Positions 50,291 to 59,282 of a stretch of DNA of 64,000 nucleotides are shown piece after piece. The stretch lies in contig NZ_MECJ01000017.1 of assembly GCF_014596475.1 (NCBI RefSeq), forward strand, positions 1 through 64,000, in the 5' to 3' direction. Numbering within the stretch: the stretch's first letter is position 1; each line of letters opens with the position of its first letter. The position numbers and the translations under genes were made by a program. Source of the DNA: Streptomyces sp. CBMA152 (GTDB lineage: Bacteria; Actinomycetota; Actinomycetes; Streptomycetales; Streptomycetaceae). The notes under the pieces were generated by a model. That model was not told the DNA's origin and made no database searches. It saw nothing but the letters and a program-made list of their open reading frames with translations.

Positions 50291-51706
50291 TCATGAAATG
50301 GCATCGCCCGCGGCGTGCAGCGTCACCGTGACCAGCGCGCCGCCTTCGACCGCCGCGCCGATGGACACCGTCCCCTGGTGCGCGATGGCGATCTCCCTGA
50401 CGATCGCCAGGCCGAGCCCGGTCGAGCCGCTGACCTGCTCACGGCTGGCGTCGAGGCGGACGAACCGGTCGAAGACCCGGTCCCGGTCCTCGGCGGGGAT
50501 GCCGGGGCCGTCGTCCGCGATGGTGATCCGGACCAGGCCGTTCGCGGTGCTGCCGGCGGCGTTCGGGGAGGCGGTGATGCGAACCGTCGTGTGCGCGTGG
50601 CGGACGGCGTTGTCGATGATGTTGCGGAAGAGCCGCGACAGGTCCGCGCTGTCGCCGGTCACGGCCAGCCCCGGCGGCGCCTCGACCGAGACGGCGACGT
50701 CGGCTGGTGCGGTGGTCTCCGTCAGCTCGGCCAGCAGTGGCGCCAGTTCGACGCGTCCGCGGCGGGCGGCGGCTTTACCGGCGTCGGTCCTCGCGAGCAG
50801 CAGCAGATCGTTGATCAGCGTCTCCAGGCGGGTGGCCTGTTTCACCGCGCGCCTGGCGATGTCCGGCCACGGGGCCCGGTCCGGGTGGGCGAGGCCGACT
50901 TCCAGACCGGTGCGGATCGCGGTGAGTGGGCTGCGCAGTTCGTGGCTGGCGTCGCCGACGAAGCGGCGCTGCCGGGAGGAGGAGTCCTCCAGTCGGGCCA
51001 GCATCGCGTTCATGGTCTGCGCGAGGTGGCCGACCTCGTCGTCGGTGCCGGGTTCCGGGACCCGTTGGGTCAGGTCCGTCGCCGAGAGGTCGGTGATGTC
51101 GGTGACCGCGCGGCGGATCTGCTCGACCGGTCGCAGGGCCCGGCCGGCCACGAGCCAGACCGTGGTGCAGGCCAGCAGCAGCAGCGCCGGCAGTCCGATG
51201 ATCAGCAGTCGTGCGAAGGTCTCGTTCACCTGGGAGAGCAGCGAAGTGGGCGTCAGGGTGACGACGGACACCGGTTGTCCGCCGACCGTGACGTGCGCGC
51301 CGTAGACGGTGACCTCGCCGGGGACGACGCCGTCGGCTGCCTTGTGACGGACCGGGGACGTGGAACGGGGTGGCAGGTCGTAGACGGCGGGCAGTGTGGC
51401 CAGGGTCCGGGTGGCGGCGAGGACGCGGCCGTCGGCGGTCAGTACCTGGGCCTCGGCGGCGGGGTCGAGGGTGGAAGCCGGAAGCGGGTTCGGGAACGTG
51501 CCGTCGGCGGAGGCCGACTGCTGGATCTGGGTGGCGTAGGTGCGCACCTGGCTCTGCACCGTGCGTTGTGCCGAGTCCTTCTGGAGCAGATACATGCCAA
51601 CGAGGCCGAGCGTGACGGCCGCGGTCAGCGCCAGGCCTGCCGCGATGGTCACCCGCGAGCGCACCGTCGCGGGTCGGAGCCTCGTGATGACCTGAGCCAG
51701 GGTCAC
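50291..51706 (-). CDS. Sensor histidine kinase
   Basis: A protein of 471 residues. Two transmembrane helices (about 19-40 and 166-188) enclose an extracellular sensor region of about 125 residues. Then come a HAMP domain (about 189-240), the phospho-acceptor H-box DASHELRSPLTAIR (His255) and an ATPase domain with N-box FRNIIDNAVRHA (about 360), G1 DDGPGIP and G2 GSTGLGLAIV. It should autophosphorylate and pass phosphate to the response regulator encoded immediately upstream. The GTG start overlaps the regulator stop by 4 nt. The third gene of the unit, encoding an MmpL transporter, suggests a response to membrane-active compounds or envelope lipids. Confidence 0.93.
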   Translation of the reverse strand: MTLAQVITRLRPATVRSRVTIAAGLALTAAVTLGLVGMYLLQKDSAQRTVQSQVRTYATQIQQSASADGTFPNPLPASTLDPAAEAQVLTADGRVLAATRTLATLPAVYDLPPRSTSPVRHKAADGVVPGEVTVYGAHVTVGGQPVSVVTLTPTSLLSQVNETFARLLIIGLPALLLLACTTVWLVAGRALRPVEQIRRAVTDITDLSATDLTQRVPEPGTDDEVGHLAQTMNAMLARLEDSSSRQRRFVGDASHELRSPLTAIRTGLEVGLAHPDRAPWPDIARRAVKQATRLETLINDLLLLARTDAGKAAARRGRVELAPLLAELTETTAPADVAVSVEAPPGLAVTGDSADLSRLFRNIIDNAVRHAHTTVRITASPNAAGSTANGLVRITIADDGPGIPAEDRDRVFDRFVRLDASREQVSGSTGLGLAIVREIAIAHQGTVSIGAAVEGGALVTVTLHAAGDAIS

Positions 51707-52383
51707 GACCGCTCCCGGATCACGTAGCCCTGCCCGCGCACCGTGTCGACGATCGACCCGCCGGCCGCACCAGGAGTCTCGATCTTGCGTCGCAGCCGGT
51801 GCACCAGCACTTCGACAGCCGTCGGGTCGCCGTCGAAATGGACGTCCCAGCAGTGCTCCAGCAGCTCGGTCTTCGAAACGACCCGTCCTGCCACACGCAG
51901 CAGGTACTCCAGTACCGCGACCTCACGCGCCGTCAGATCCAGTGCCTCGCCGTCGCGTGTGACGGTCCGCGCGGCGGGGTCCAGCGCCAGGCCGGCGGCG
52001 GTGAGCACCGCCGGCCTGGCGCCGAGTGCGCGCCGGGTCAGGGAGCGCAGGTGGGCGAGGAGCACCGGGTAGGAGAACGGCTTGGGCAGGTAGTCGTCGG
52101 CGCCGCTGTCGAGGCCCTCGGCGTGGTCGAGGTCCTCGTCCAGCGCCGTGAGCATCAGGATCGGGGTCCAGATCCCGCGCTCGCGCAGCGTGCGGCACAC
52201 CTGGTAGCCGTCCATCCCCGGCAGCATCACGTCCAGGACGATCACGTCGTGCGGGCTCTCCGTGGCCTTCCACAGCCCGTCCACGCCGTTGCCCGCGACG
52301 TCCACGACGTAGCCCTCCGCCGCCAGGCCCCAGGCCAGTGCCTCGGCGACGTCCGGCTCGTCCTCGACCACCAGCACTCGCAT
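51703..52383 (-). CDS. OmpR-family response regulator
   Basis: A protein of 226 residues. The receiver domain (1-115) has the acidic pocket VVEDEPD (E7, D8), phospho-acceptor D51 in VIVLDVMLPG and K100-region LPKPFSYPVL. The C-terminal winged helix (about 130-222) includes LTAREVAVLEYLLRVAGRVVSK and VEVLVHRLRRKIE. Cognate of the histidine kinase encoded downstream with a 4-nt overlap. Its ATG directly abuts the stop of the MmpL transporter gene with no gap, so all three are co-transcribed; it likely regulates that operon. Confidence 0.94.
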   Translation of the reverse strand: MRVLVVEDEPDVAEALAWGLAAEGYVVDVAGNGVDGLWKATESPHDVIVLDVMLPGMDGYQVCRTLRERGIWTPILMLTALDEDLDHAEGLDSGADDYLPKPFSYPVLLAHLRSLTRRALGARPAVLTAAGLALDPAARTVTRDGEALDLTAREVAVLEYLLRVAGRVVSKTELLEHCWDVHFDGDPTAVEVLVHRLRRKIETPGAAGGSIVDTVRGQGYVIRERS

Positions 52384-54573
52384 CTATCCAGCGTCCCTTA
52401 CGGTGTGCGCAGTGTGCGCGGGTTCGCGCCGCGCCGCGGGAATGCCGGGGCCCGCTGCGGGCTTCAGGCGCAGGATACGGCGGGCCCGGTCCGGCAGCCT
52501 CCAGTTCCAGTCCCCGAACAGCGAGACCAGCGCGGGCAGCAGCAGCATCCGCACCACGATCGCGTCCAGCACCACTCCGGACGCCAACCCGGCGGCGATC
52601 TCACGGACCGTCACGTCGTTGGCGGTGGACAGCGAGGCCAGCGCGAAGAACAGGATCACGGCGGCCGAGCTCACCAGGCGCCCGGTGCGGGAGACGCCCT
52701 CGATGATGCCTTCACGGGTGGACCCGGTGCGATCAAAGCCCTCGCGGACCCGGGCCAGGATGAAGACCTCGTAGTCCATCGAGACTCCGAACAGGAATCC
52801 GAAGATCAGGACCGGCGCGAAGGCGTCGATCGTGCCGTAGCTGCCGACGCCCCACAGCGCCCGCATGCCGATGCCGTGCTGGAACACCAGGACCAGGATG
52901 CCGTACGTCGCAGCCACCGACAGCATGTTCAGCAGCACCGCCTTCGCAGGCAGGAGCAGCGACCGCATCCCCCGGGCCAGCAGCAGGAACGTCACCAGCG
53001 CCACGATCCCGAACAGCAGCGGGAACGAGCCGTACGTGGCATTCGTGGCGTCGATCCGCTGCGCGCCGTCGCCACCGGCCAGCGCGCCGGGGGCCACCGA
53101 GCCGGCCGCCGCCCGGACGTCGGCCAGCGCGGTGCCGCTGTGCGAACTTCCGATCTCGGTCCGCGGGATCGCGACGACCAGCGCCGAGCCGTCGCTCGCC
53201 GACCAGCCGGGCCCGGCCGCCACGGCGGCGCCGCGCAGGCTGGACAGCGAGTCCAGCGATGTGACGACGGCCCGGGCATCGGCGGTGTGCGGGACGTAGA
53301 CCGGGACGGCGGTCAGCGTGCCGGACGGGAACCCGTCGGTCTCCAGCGCGTGCAGACCGTCGGTGTAGCTGCCGGCCGAGGCCATCGCGTGCGTAGTCGG
53401 CTGCGCGATGTCGATCGTGGCCGCCGTGCCCGCCAGCGCGCCGAGCAGGCCAATGCCGACGACCGCCGCCAGCACCCGGTGCTTGATCACACCGACCGAC
53501 CAGGCGGTCCAGAACCGGCTCGCCGCATCGCGGCGCGACGCACGGCGGGGCCAGTCCATCCGCGGCCCGATCTTGGACAGGATCGCGGGCAGCAGGGTCA
53601 GCGCGACGAGCGTCGCGGTGGAGGGGATGAACAGCCCGGAGATCCCGATCCCGCGCACGACCGAGTTGGGGATCACGATCAGCGCGAACAGCCCCAGCGA
53701 GGCGACGACGCCGCTGAACCCGACGCTGTGCCCGGCCCGCTTCATCGCGGCGAGCACCGCTTCGTCGTTGGACCTCCCGGCCCGGCGCTCCTCGCGCCAG
53801 CGCGTGACCACCAGCAGCGAGTAGTCGATCGACAGGCCCAGCCCCAGCAGCGCGACGATGTACTGCACCGAGGGGTTGAGCGGCGAGGACGACGGCACGA
53901 GGTAGGTGAGGCCGTAGATGAGGACCTGCATCGTCAGGACGCTGACGAGGGCGGTGAGCAGCGGCAGCAGCGCCAGGAGCGAGCCGAACACCCACGCCAG
54001 GACCAGCAGTGCGCCCAGCGCCCCGATGAGCAGTTCGCTCAGCACCGAGGAGTTGCCGCTGCCCGTGGTGTTCCCGGCTTCCAGGGCGTGGTAGCTGGTG
54101 CCGTGGACGGTCAGGCCCGGCGCGGCCTGCCGTGCGGCGGCGGTCAGTTGGTCGACCTGCTCCGGGCCGATGTCGTCGTTCGGCTTCGGCGGGTAGGCGA
54201 GCACGATGGTGCTGGTGCGGCCGGCGCCGACCAGCGCGGCGTCGCCGTTGGCCGCGAAGGAGACGACGCGCAGATCCGGCGCAGCCTTGGCGAGCGTGGC
54301 GTCGATCCGGCTGAGGTCCTGCTTGACCTGCGGTGTGTCGACGGTCTGCCCAGCCGGGGTGTTGAGGATCAGCACGCCGGGGTCGGCGGCCGCGCCACCG
54401 TATTGCGCGGCGATCGCGGTGTTGGCGGTGAAGGCGGGGCCGTTGACGTGGCTGCCCGGCTGCAGCCGGCCGGACAGCGAGGGCGCGAGCACCACGCCGA
54501 CAGCGGTGATGAGGAGCCACAGCAGCCCGACGGCCAGGCGGTGCCGGGTCACCCAAATTCCGAGTCGTTCCAT
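52384..54573 (-). CDS. MmpL-family RND transporter
   Basis: A protein of 729 residues with about 12 transmembrane helices in the RND arrangement: a first helix at about 12-32, a large external loop to about 170, five helices to about 340, then a second external loop and five to six helices to about 690. Recognisable family segments are LLGLGLSIDYSLLVVTRWREE (TM4) and GFLFGVSMDYEVFILARVREG (TM10), each carrying the conserved Asp-Tyr pair that relays protons. MmpL proteins export lipids, siderophores or drugs using the proton gradient. AGGGGG precedes the ATG. First gene of an operon with a response regulator and histidine kinase. Confidence 0.94.
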   Translation of the reverse strand: MERLGIWVTRHRLAVGLLWLLITAVGVVLAPSLSGRLQPGSHVNGPAFTANTAIAAQYGGAAADPGVLILNTPAGQTVDTPQVKQDLSRIDATLAKAAPDLRVVSFAANGDAALVGAGRTSTIVLAYPPKPNDDIGPEQVDQLTAAARQAAPGLTVHGTSYHALEAGNTTGSGNSSVLSELLIGALGALLVLAWVFGSLLALLPLLTALVSVLTMQVLIYGLTYLVPSSSPLNPSVQYIVALLGLGLSIDYSLLVVTRWREERRAGRSNDEAVLAAMKRAGHSVGFSGVVASLGLFALIVIPNSVVRGIGISGLFIPSTATLVALTLLPAILSKIGPRMDWPRRASRRDAASRFWTAWSVGVIKHRVLAAVVGIGLLGALAGTAATIDIAQPTTHAMASAGSYTDGLHALETDGFPSGTLTAVPVYVPHTADARAVVTSLDSLSSLRGAAVAAGPGWSASDGSALVVAIPRTEIGSSHSGTALADVRAAAGSVAPGALAGGDGAQRIDATNATYGSFPLLFGIVALVTFLLLARGMRSLLLPAKAVLLNMLSVAATYGILVLVFQHGIGMRALWGVGSYGTIDAFAPVLIFGFLFGVSMDYEVFILARVREGFDRTGSTREGIIEGVSRTGRLVSSAAVILFFALASLSTANDVTVREIAAGLASGVVLDAIVVRMLLLPALVSLFGDWNWRLPDRARRILRLKPAAGPGIPAARREPAHTAHTVRDAG

Positions 54574-54679
54574 CAGATCCCCCTGAGATCGGGTCCGAGT
54601 AGGCGTCTTCCAAGTCGCCGGTCACCGTAGGAAGGCGCAGCTTTCAGAACCCTTTCGTGACGGTCCCCCCGCCCGGGTC

Positions 54680-54829
54680 GTCCTCCCCGCCGACGCAGGG
54701 GGTTCCGATGGCTGACCCGCGCCGGGGTTGGACGCCGCACTCCTCCCCGCTAGCGCGGAGGTGTTCAGTGCGCTCCCGACCCCCTCCGCTACCCACCCGA
54801 GTGCCCCGGGTGGGCGAGCAGGTGTCGCC
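54680..54829. CRISPR. Relic type I-E-like CRISPR array (3 degenerate repeats, 2 spacers)
   Basis: Repeat 1 (54680-54707, 28 nt) contains TCCTCCCCGC, a GC hairpin and a TTCCG end. Repeat 2 (54740-54768, 29 nt) shares TCCTCCCCGC and ends GGTGTTCAG. A third, more degenerate copy at 54801-54829 keeps AGGTGT and about 17 of 29 positions of the inferred consensus. The two intervals (54708-54739 and 54769-54800) are each exactly 32 nt and unrelated to each other. Repeat length, palindrome and spacer length match type I-E arrays of actinomycetes. No cas genes are in the window, and repeats differ from one another, so the array is probably inactive. Confidence 0.55.
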
Positions 54830-55226
54830 GACCGCCCTCGCCGCCGACAGCCCGGGCATTGGGCCGGATCGCCGCCCACTGGCCCCAACCGGACACCGTC
54901 GTACACCCGTTGACCGCACGTCTCGTCAAGTCGATGCCGAACCGGGGTCGTCGGCATCGAGCCGGGCATCGGCACCGCGGGTACACGGCAGGCTGGAGCC
55001 CGCAACGCGGGAACTGTCGGACCTGGCCGGCATCGAACGCTGGGATCCTGGTTTGCCCACCAAGAAGCTACGTTGCGTTTGGACAGCCCACAATGGAACC
55101 GTTCCGCCCGGGAAGCCCGCCAACCCCTATGCCATAACTCCATGTTGAGGCATTTACAGTGTGTCCCATGTGGTGATCGAGTCTCGACGGTCCAGCCGAT
55201 CTCCAGGATCATCCAGGACTTCGAAC
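54830..55226. other. Intergenic region with no recognisable gene
   Basis: Follows the CRISPR-like relic. A frame with WDPGLPTKKLRCVWTAHNG reads vaguely protein-like but matches no family I know. Probably decayed mobile DNA. Confidence 0.35.
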
Positions 55227-55349
55227 GGCCCCAAAGAGTTCGGTCGCGCACTGGCCGCGGCCATCGACACCTTCGTCTTGGCCTACGACGAACACGATGC
55301 CAAGCCCTACCGCTGGACCTACGACGGCAGCCCACTCAAAACCACATGA
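55227..55349 (+). mobile_element. IS630-family transposase relic (C-terminal end)
   Basis: About 40 codons ending at TGA 55349 encode FGRALAAAIDTFVLAYDEHD and AKPYRWTYDGSPLKTT, the characteristic tail of actinomycete IS630-type transposases (F..AYNEHAKPYRWTYDG.PL). The catalytic DDE part is missing. Confidence 0.75.
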
Positions 55350-55923
55350 ACCCCCGAAGGATCAACGCGGCGCTGCACTAGCAGTACCTCGTCACCGCCG
55401 TCATCCCAGCTTCACGCCGGGCTGAGGCCGACTCGGCAAGGCACGACTGCTCTGATCCGGTCACTGCTGTGGGCCAACCCGTGCTTTGCAGCCGCCGAGG
55501 CGGCCGTAGAGCGGAGCCCAATCGGCACACCAAGTACCGACCCTGCCAAGCCTGACCGTCACGATCGGCTCTGCAACTCTCGCGTCCGATCCGTGCCGAA
55601 TGCGGAAGTTCAACGCCGCGTAGTCAGCACCAAGTCGGCACGGGAGCGGTGACAGGGGTGGATGACGTGGGATTTTAGTCAGCACCGAACCAGCACGGGC
55701 GTCAGCACCGCACCACCAAATCATGCCCGAACATGACAACTCAGACAGCCTGTTTCGCGGCCACGCTCATGCCCTCGCAGAGCCCCTTCGTTCCTTCTCA
55801 TGGTGGCCGCCGTCACTCTCACCGAACCAACTATGGTGCCCCACCACATACGCCCCTGACCTGCACGTTCCTACGGTATGGCGACACACAACCGTCCCCG
55901 TCGAACGCCAGGAAGTGGTGCTG
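55350..55923. other. Intergenic region upstream of the MHS transporter gene
   Basis: Relatively AT-rich, with no convincing coding frame. GTCAGCACC-like words recur three times at 55620-55710, without clear periodicity. It should contain the transporter promoter near its right end. Confidence 0.4.
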
Positions 55924-57291
55924 ATGTCCTCCGCCGCAACCGCTCCCCCACGCCCCACCAACCTCCCCCGTATCGTCGCCGCCAGCCTCATCGGCACGAC
56001 CATCGAGTGGTACGACTTCTTCCTGTACGGATCCGCCGCCGCGCTGGTCTTCAACAAGTTGTTCTTTCCCGGGTCCGACCCGCTCGTCGGGACGCTGCTC
56101 TCCTTCCTGACGTACGCCGTGGGGTTCGCCGCCCGGCCGTTGGGTGCCCTGGTGTTCGGGCACTTCGGGGATCGGATCGGGCGTAAGAAACTGTTGGTGC
56201 TCAGTCTCGTCATGATGGGTGGGGCGACGTTCGCGATCGGGCTGCTGCCGACGCACGCCACCGTCGGCTCCGCCGCGCCCGTGCTGCTCACCGCGTTGCG
56301 ACTGGTGCAGGGGTTTGCGCTCGGGGGTGAGTGGGGCGGGGCCGTGCTGCTGGTGTCGGAGCACGGGGACGCTCGGCGGCGCGGGTTCTGGGCCTCGTGG
56401 CCGCAGACCGGCGCGCCGGCCGGGCAGTTGCTCGCGACCGGGGTGCTCTCGGCGCTCACCGCACTCCTCTCCGACGACGCGTTCCTCTCCTGGGGCTGGC
56501 GCGTACCGTTCCTCCTGTCCGGTGTCCTGGTGATGGTCGGTCTGTGGATACGTCTCTCTGTCGACGAATCACCTGTGTTCAAGGCCGCGTTGGCGCGCGC
56601 CAAGGCGCGCGAGGCCGACGAAGCCGACGGCCTCACCGAGAAGCTGCCGCTCGTCGCCGTGCTCCGCGACCACTGGCGCGACGTCCTGGTCGCGATGGGC
56701 GCGCGCATGGCGGAGAACATCAGCTACTACGTGATCACCGCCTTCATCCTGGTGTACGCGACGACCTCGGCCGGGATGGCCAAGCAGACCGCGCTCAACG
56801 CCGTACTCATCGCCTCCGCCGTGCACTTCGCCGTGATCCCCGCGTGGGGCGCGCTCTCCGACCGGATCGGGCGGCGGCCCGTCTATCTGATCGGCGCGGT
56901 CGGTGTCGGTGCCTGGATGTTCCCCTTCTTCTCGTTGATCGATACGGCGGACTTCGGCAACCTGGTCCTCGCCGTCACCGTCGGACTGGTCTTCCACGGC
57001 GCCATGTACGCACCCCAAGCGGCCTTCTTCACCGAGATGTTCGCGACCCGGATGCGGTACTCGGGGGCGTCCATCGGCGCCCAGTTCGCCTCGGTCGCCG
57101 CCGGTGCGCCCGCGCCGCTCATCGCCACGGCCCTCCTCTCCGACTACGGCAGCTCCACCCCCATCGCGCTCTATGTGATCGCGGCCGCCGTCCTCACGGT
57201 GATCGCCATCGCCTTCGCCCACGAGACCCGCCACCGCGACCTGGACGACATCGAACACGCGGGCCGCGCCCAGGACTCGGTCAGCGTCTGA
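55924..57291 (+). CDS. MHS-family MFS transporter
   Basis: A protein of 455 residues with 12 predicted helices, of the metabolite:H+ symporter group. Hallmarks are RIVAASLIGTTIEWYDFFLY (about 16-35), FGHFGDRIGRKKLLVLSL (about 77-94), RLVQGFALGGEWGGAVLLV (about 126-144) and DRIGRRPVYLIGA in the second half. MHS proteins import organic acids, osmolytes or aromatic acids with protons. The ATG at 55924 is preferred; GGAAG lies 9 nt upstream and the longer frame upstream has no coding character. The gene is convergent with a GAF-PucR regulator (11-nt overlap) that is followed by 3-hydroxybutyrate dehydrogenase, so the substrate may be 3-hydroxybutyrate or a related acid. Confidence 0.92.
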   Translation: MSSAATAPPRPTNLPRIVAASLIGTTIEWYDFFLYGSAAALVFNKLFFPGSDPLVGTLLSFLTYAVGFAARPLGALVFGHFGDRIGRKKLLVLSLVMMGGATFAIGLLPTHATVGSAAPVLLTALRLVQGFALGGEWGGAVLLVSEHGDARRRGFWASWPQTGAPAGQLLATGVLSALTALLSDDAFLSWGWRVPFLLSGVLVMVGLWIRLSVDESPVFKAALARAKAREADEADGLTEKLPLVAVLRDHWRDVLVAMGARMAENISYYVITAFILVYATTSAGMAKQTALNAVLIASAVHFAVIPAWGALSDRIGRRPVYLIGAVGVGAWMFPFFSLIDTADFGNLVLAVTVGLVFHGAMYAPQAAFFTEMFATRMRYSGASIGAQFASVAAGAPAPLIATALLSDYGSSTPIALYVIAAAVLTVIAIAFAHETRHRDLDDIEHAGRAQDSVSV

Positions 57292-59197
57292 CCGCCGTCG
57301 ACATGGCGTGCAGGCGCAGCGCCAGCTGGATCTCCAGCGCTCGGGCCGGACAGTGCCAGTCCGGCCCGAGCAACCGGCCTATTCGCTCTAGGCGTTGGGC
57401 CACCGTGTTCACATGGACGTGCAGGTCGTCCTTGGTGCGCGCCGGGCTCATCCCGCTCGCGAAGTACGCGTCGAGCGTGCGCACCAGGTCGGTGCCGCGC
57501 CTTTCGTCGTACGTCACGACGTCGCCGATGGTGCGGTCGACGAAGCCGTCGATGTCACGGGTGTCCGCGAGGAGCAGGCCGAGGAAGCCCAGGTCCGGGG
57601 CGGCCGCGCCCTCGCCGGACCGCCCGAGCAGCCGCAGCGCCTCAAGGCACCGGCGCGCCTCCCCGTACGCCTCGGCGACCGAGCCGGGGCGCGCGGCGGG
57701 CGCCTCGACCGGGGCCGACGCGCCGACGGTGACGGATTCCCGCAGGGCCGCGCCGAGTTGCTTGGCCAGCTGCCGGGCCACGTCGGCCGGGGTGTCGCCG
57801 GGGCCGAGCGGCAGCAGCAGGACCGTGCCGCCGTCGCGCGCGGCGGCCAGGCCGTGCCGGGTCGCCGCCAGATGCGCGGCGGCCGAGCCCATGCGCTGCC
57901 GGTCGGCGGTCTGCCGCTCCGCCGTACCGTCCTCGGGCCCTTCCATGCGGGCTGCGAGGACGAGGTGCGGGGCGTCCAGGTCCGCCCGTAGCCGCGCCGC
58001 GCGGTCCCGCAGCAGCCGGGGGTCGCGGCCGGGCGTGTCCAGCAGGTCGTCCAAGAGCTCACCGCGCACGCGCTGTTCGGCCTCGCCCGCCGAGCGCCGG
58101 GCGAGCAGCAGCAGCGAGGTGACCATAGCGGCCCGCTCCAGGGTGCGCCGGTCGACGGGGTCGAGCCCGGGGTGGCCGCGCAGCACGAGCGCGCCGAGCA
58201 GTTCGCCGCCAGCCGAGACCGTGGCCACCCAGTCCCGTCCGTTCCGTATCGCATGGCCGTCCGTGCCCGTCAGGTCGAGCGCGGTGAAAGCCGGTGAGTC
58301 GGCGTCGGCGAACTCGACCGTGCCGTCCAGGACTTCGGACACCGCGCTCGCCACGTCATGGACACCGCCGCCGCGCAGGACCAGTTCGGTGAGCCGGTCA
58401 TGGACCTCGGAGGCGCGCTCCAGGACCGCGCTGTGATCCCGGATGATCTCGTTGGCCCGCTCCAGCTCGGCCAGGGCCGATCGGGTCTCGGCGAGGAGGT
58501 TGGCGGTGTCGATGGCGACGGCGGCGTGGGCGGCGAACGAGCCGAGGAGGGCGATCTCCTCGCGGGCGAAGACCCGGCTGTGCCGGTCGGCGGCGAAGAG
58601 CACGCCGATCACATTGCTCCCCAGCATCAGGGGAACACCGAGGATCGCGACCAGGCCCTCGTCCCGTACGCCCGTGTCGATGGCCCGGGTGTGCCGGAAG
58701 CGCTCGTCGTCGAAGTAGCTCGATGTGACGTACGGGCGGGCGGTCTGCGCGACGAGACCGCCCAGGCCCTCGCCCATGCCGAGCCGCAGCTGCTGGAAGC
58801 GGGCGGCCACCGAGCCTTCGGTGACCCGCATATAAGTGTCGCCCGCCGCTGGGTCGTTGAGGCTCAGATACGCGACCTCCGTACCCAGCAGGGACCGTGC
58901 GCGCTGCACGATCGCCCGCAGCACCGCGTCCAGATCGCGCAGCCCCGCGAGGTCGTGGGCGGTCTCGAACAGCGCGGAGAGCTCGGCCTCCCTGCGCCGT
59001 CTGCCCTCCAGGTCGGCGCGGACCCGCAGGGCGAGCTGCCGGGCGGACTCAAGCGCGGCCAGCGCCTCGGGTCCGGCGCCGTCGGCGCGCGCGAGCAGCG
59101 CCGGCCGGTCGTACGCCTCGGCCGCCGCGCCGCGCGCCAGAAGCTCCAGGTAGGGGACTTCGGCGTACTCGGTGAACTGCGGGTGATCGTGGGACAT
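57281..59197 (-). CDS. GAF-domain PucR-family transcriptional regulator
   Basis: A protein of 638 residues. A coiled-coil-like segment at about 40-80 precedes a GAF domain (about 82-245: FETAHDLAGLRDLDAVLRAI ... GLVAILGVPLMLGSNVIGVLFAADR). A middle PucR-type region follows (about 280-520). The C-terminal PucR helix-turn-helix (about 575-635) has LVRTLDAYFASGMSPARTKDDLHVHVNTVAQRLERI in its typical spacing. Such regulators sense small acids or aromatics and control adjacent catabolic genes. The start at ATG 59197 gives MSHDHPQFTEYAEVPYLELL. Likely targets are the neighbouring MHS transporter and the 3-hydroxybutyrate dehydrogenase genes. Confidence 0.9.
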   Translation of the reverse strand: MSHDHPQFTEYAEVPYLELLARGAAAEAYDRPALLARADGAGPEALAALESARQLALRVRADLEGRRRREAELSALFETAHDLAGLRDLDAVLRAIVQRARSLLGTEVAYLSLNDPAAGDTYMRVTEGSVAARFQQLRLGMGEGLGGLVAQTARPYVTSSYFDDERFRHTRAIDTGVRDEGLVAILGVPLMLGSNVIGVLFAADRHSRVFAREEIALLGSFAAHAAVAIDTANLLAETRSALAELERANEIIRDHSAVLERASEVHDRLTELVLRGGGVHDVASAVSEVLDGTVEFADADSPAFTALDLTGTDGHAIRNGRDWVATVSAGGELLGALVLRGHPGLDPVDRRTLERAAMVTSLLLLARRSAGEAEQRVRGELLDDLLDTPGRDPRLLRDRAARLRADLDAPHLVLAARMEGPEDGTAERQTADRQRMGSAAAHLAATRHGLAAARDGGTVLLLPLGPGDTPADVARQLAKQLGAALRESVTVGASAPVEAPAARPGSVAEAYGEARRCLEALRLLGRSGEGAAAPDLGFLGLLLADTRDIDGFVDRTIGDVVTYDERRGTDLVRTLDAYFASGMSPARTKDDLHVHVNTVAQRLERIGRLLGPDWHCPARALEIQLALRLHAMSTAVRR

Positions 59198-59282
59198 GTT
59201 CACAGGGATACCTGCCGTACGGGCCACCGCGCCAGGCCTGTGGAAAACTGTTGGCAGGGGCCAGTCAAGTGACGGATGTGCG

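Noticed and set aside
51799..54630. 943-codon plus-strand frame opposite the MmpL gene
   Set aside because: His/Gln/Arg-rich antisense shadow.
54862..54892. Possible fourth CRISPR-like repeat at the next 61-nt interval
   Set aside because: No meaningful similarity to repeats 1-3.
55620..55710. Recurring GTCAGCACC words as a possible attachment site or repeat array
   Set aside because: Irregular spacing, no integrase or tRNA gene nearby.
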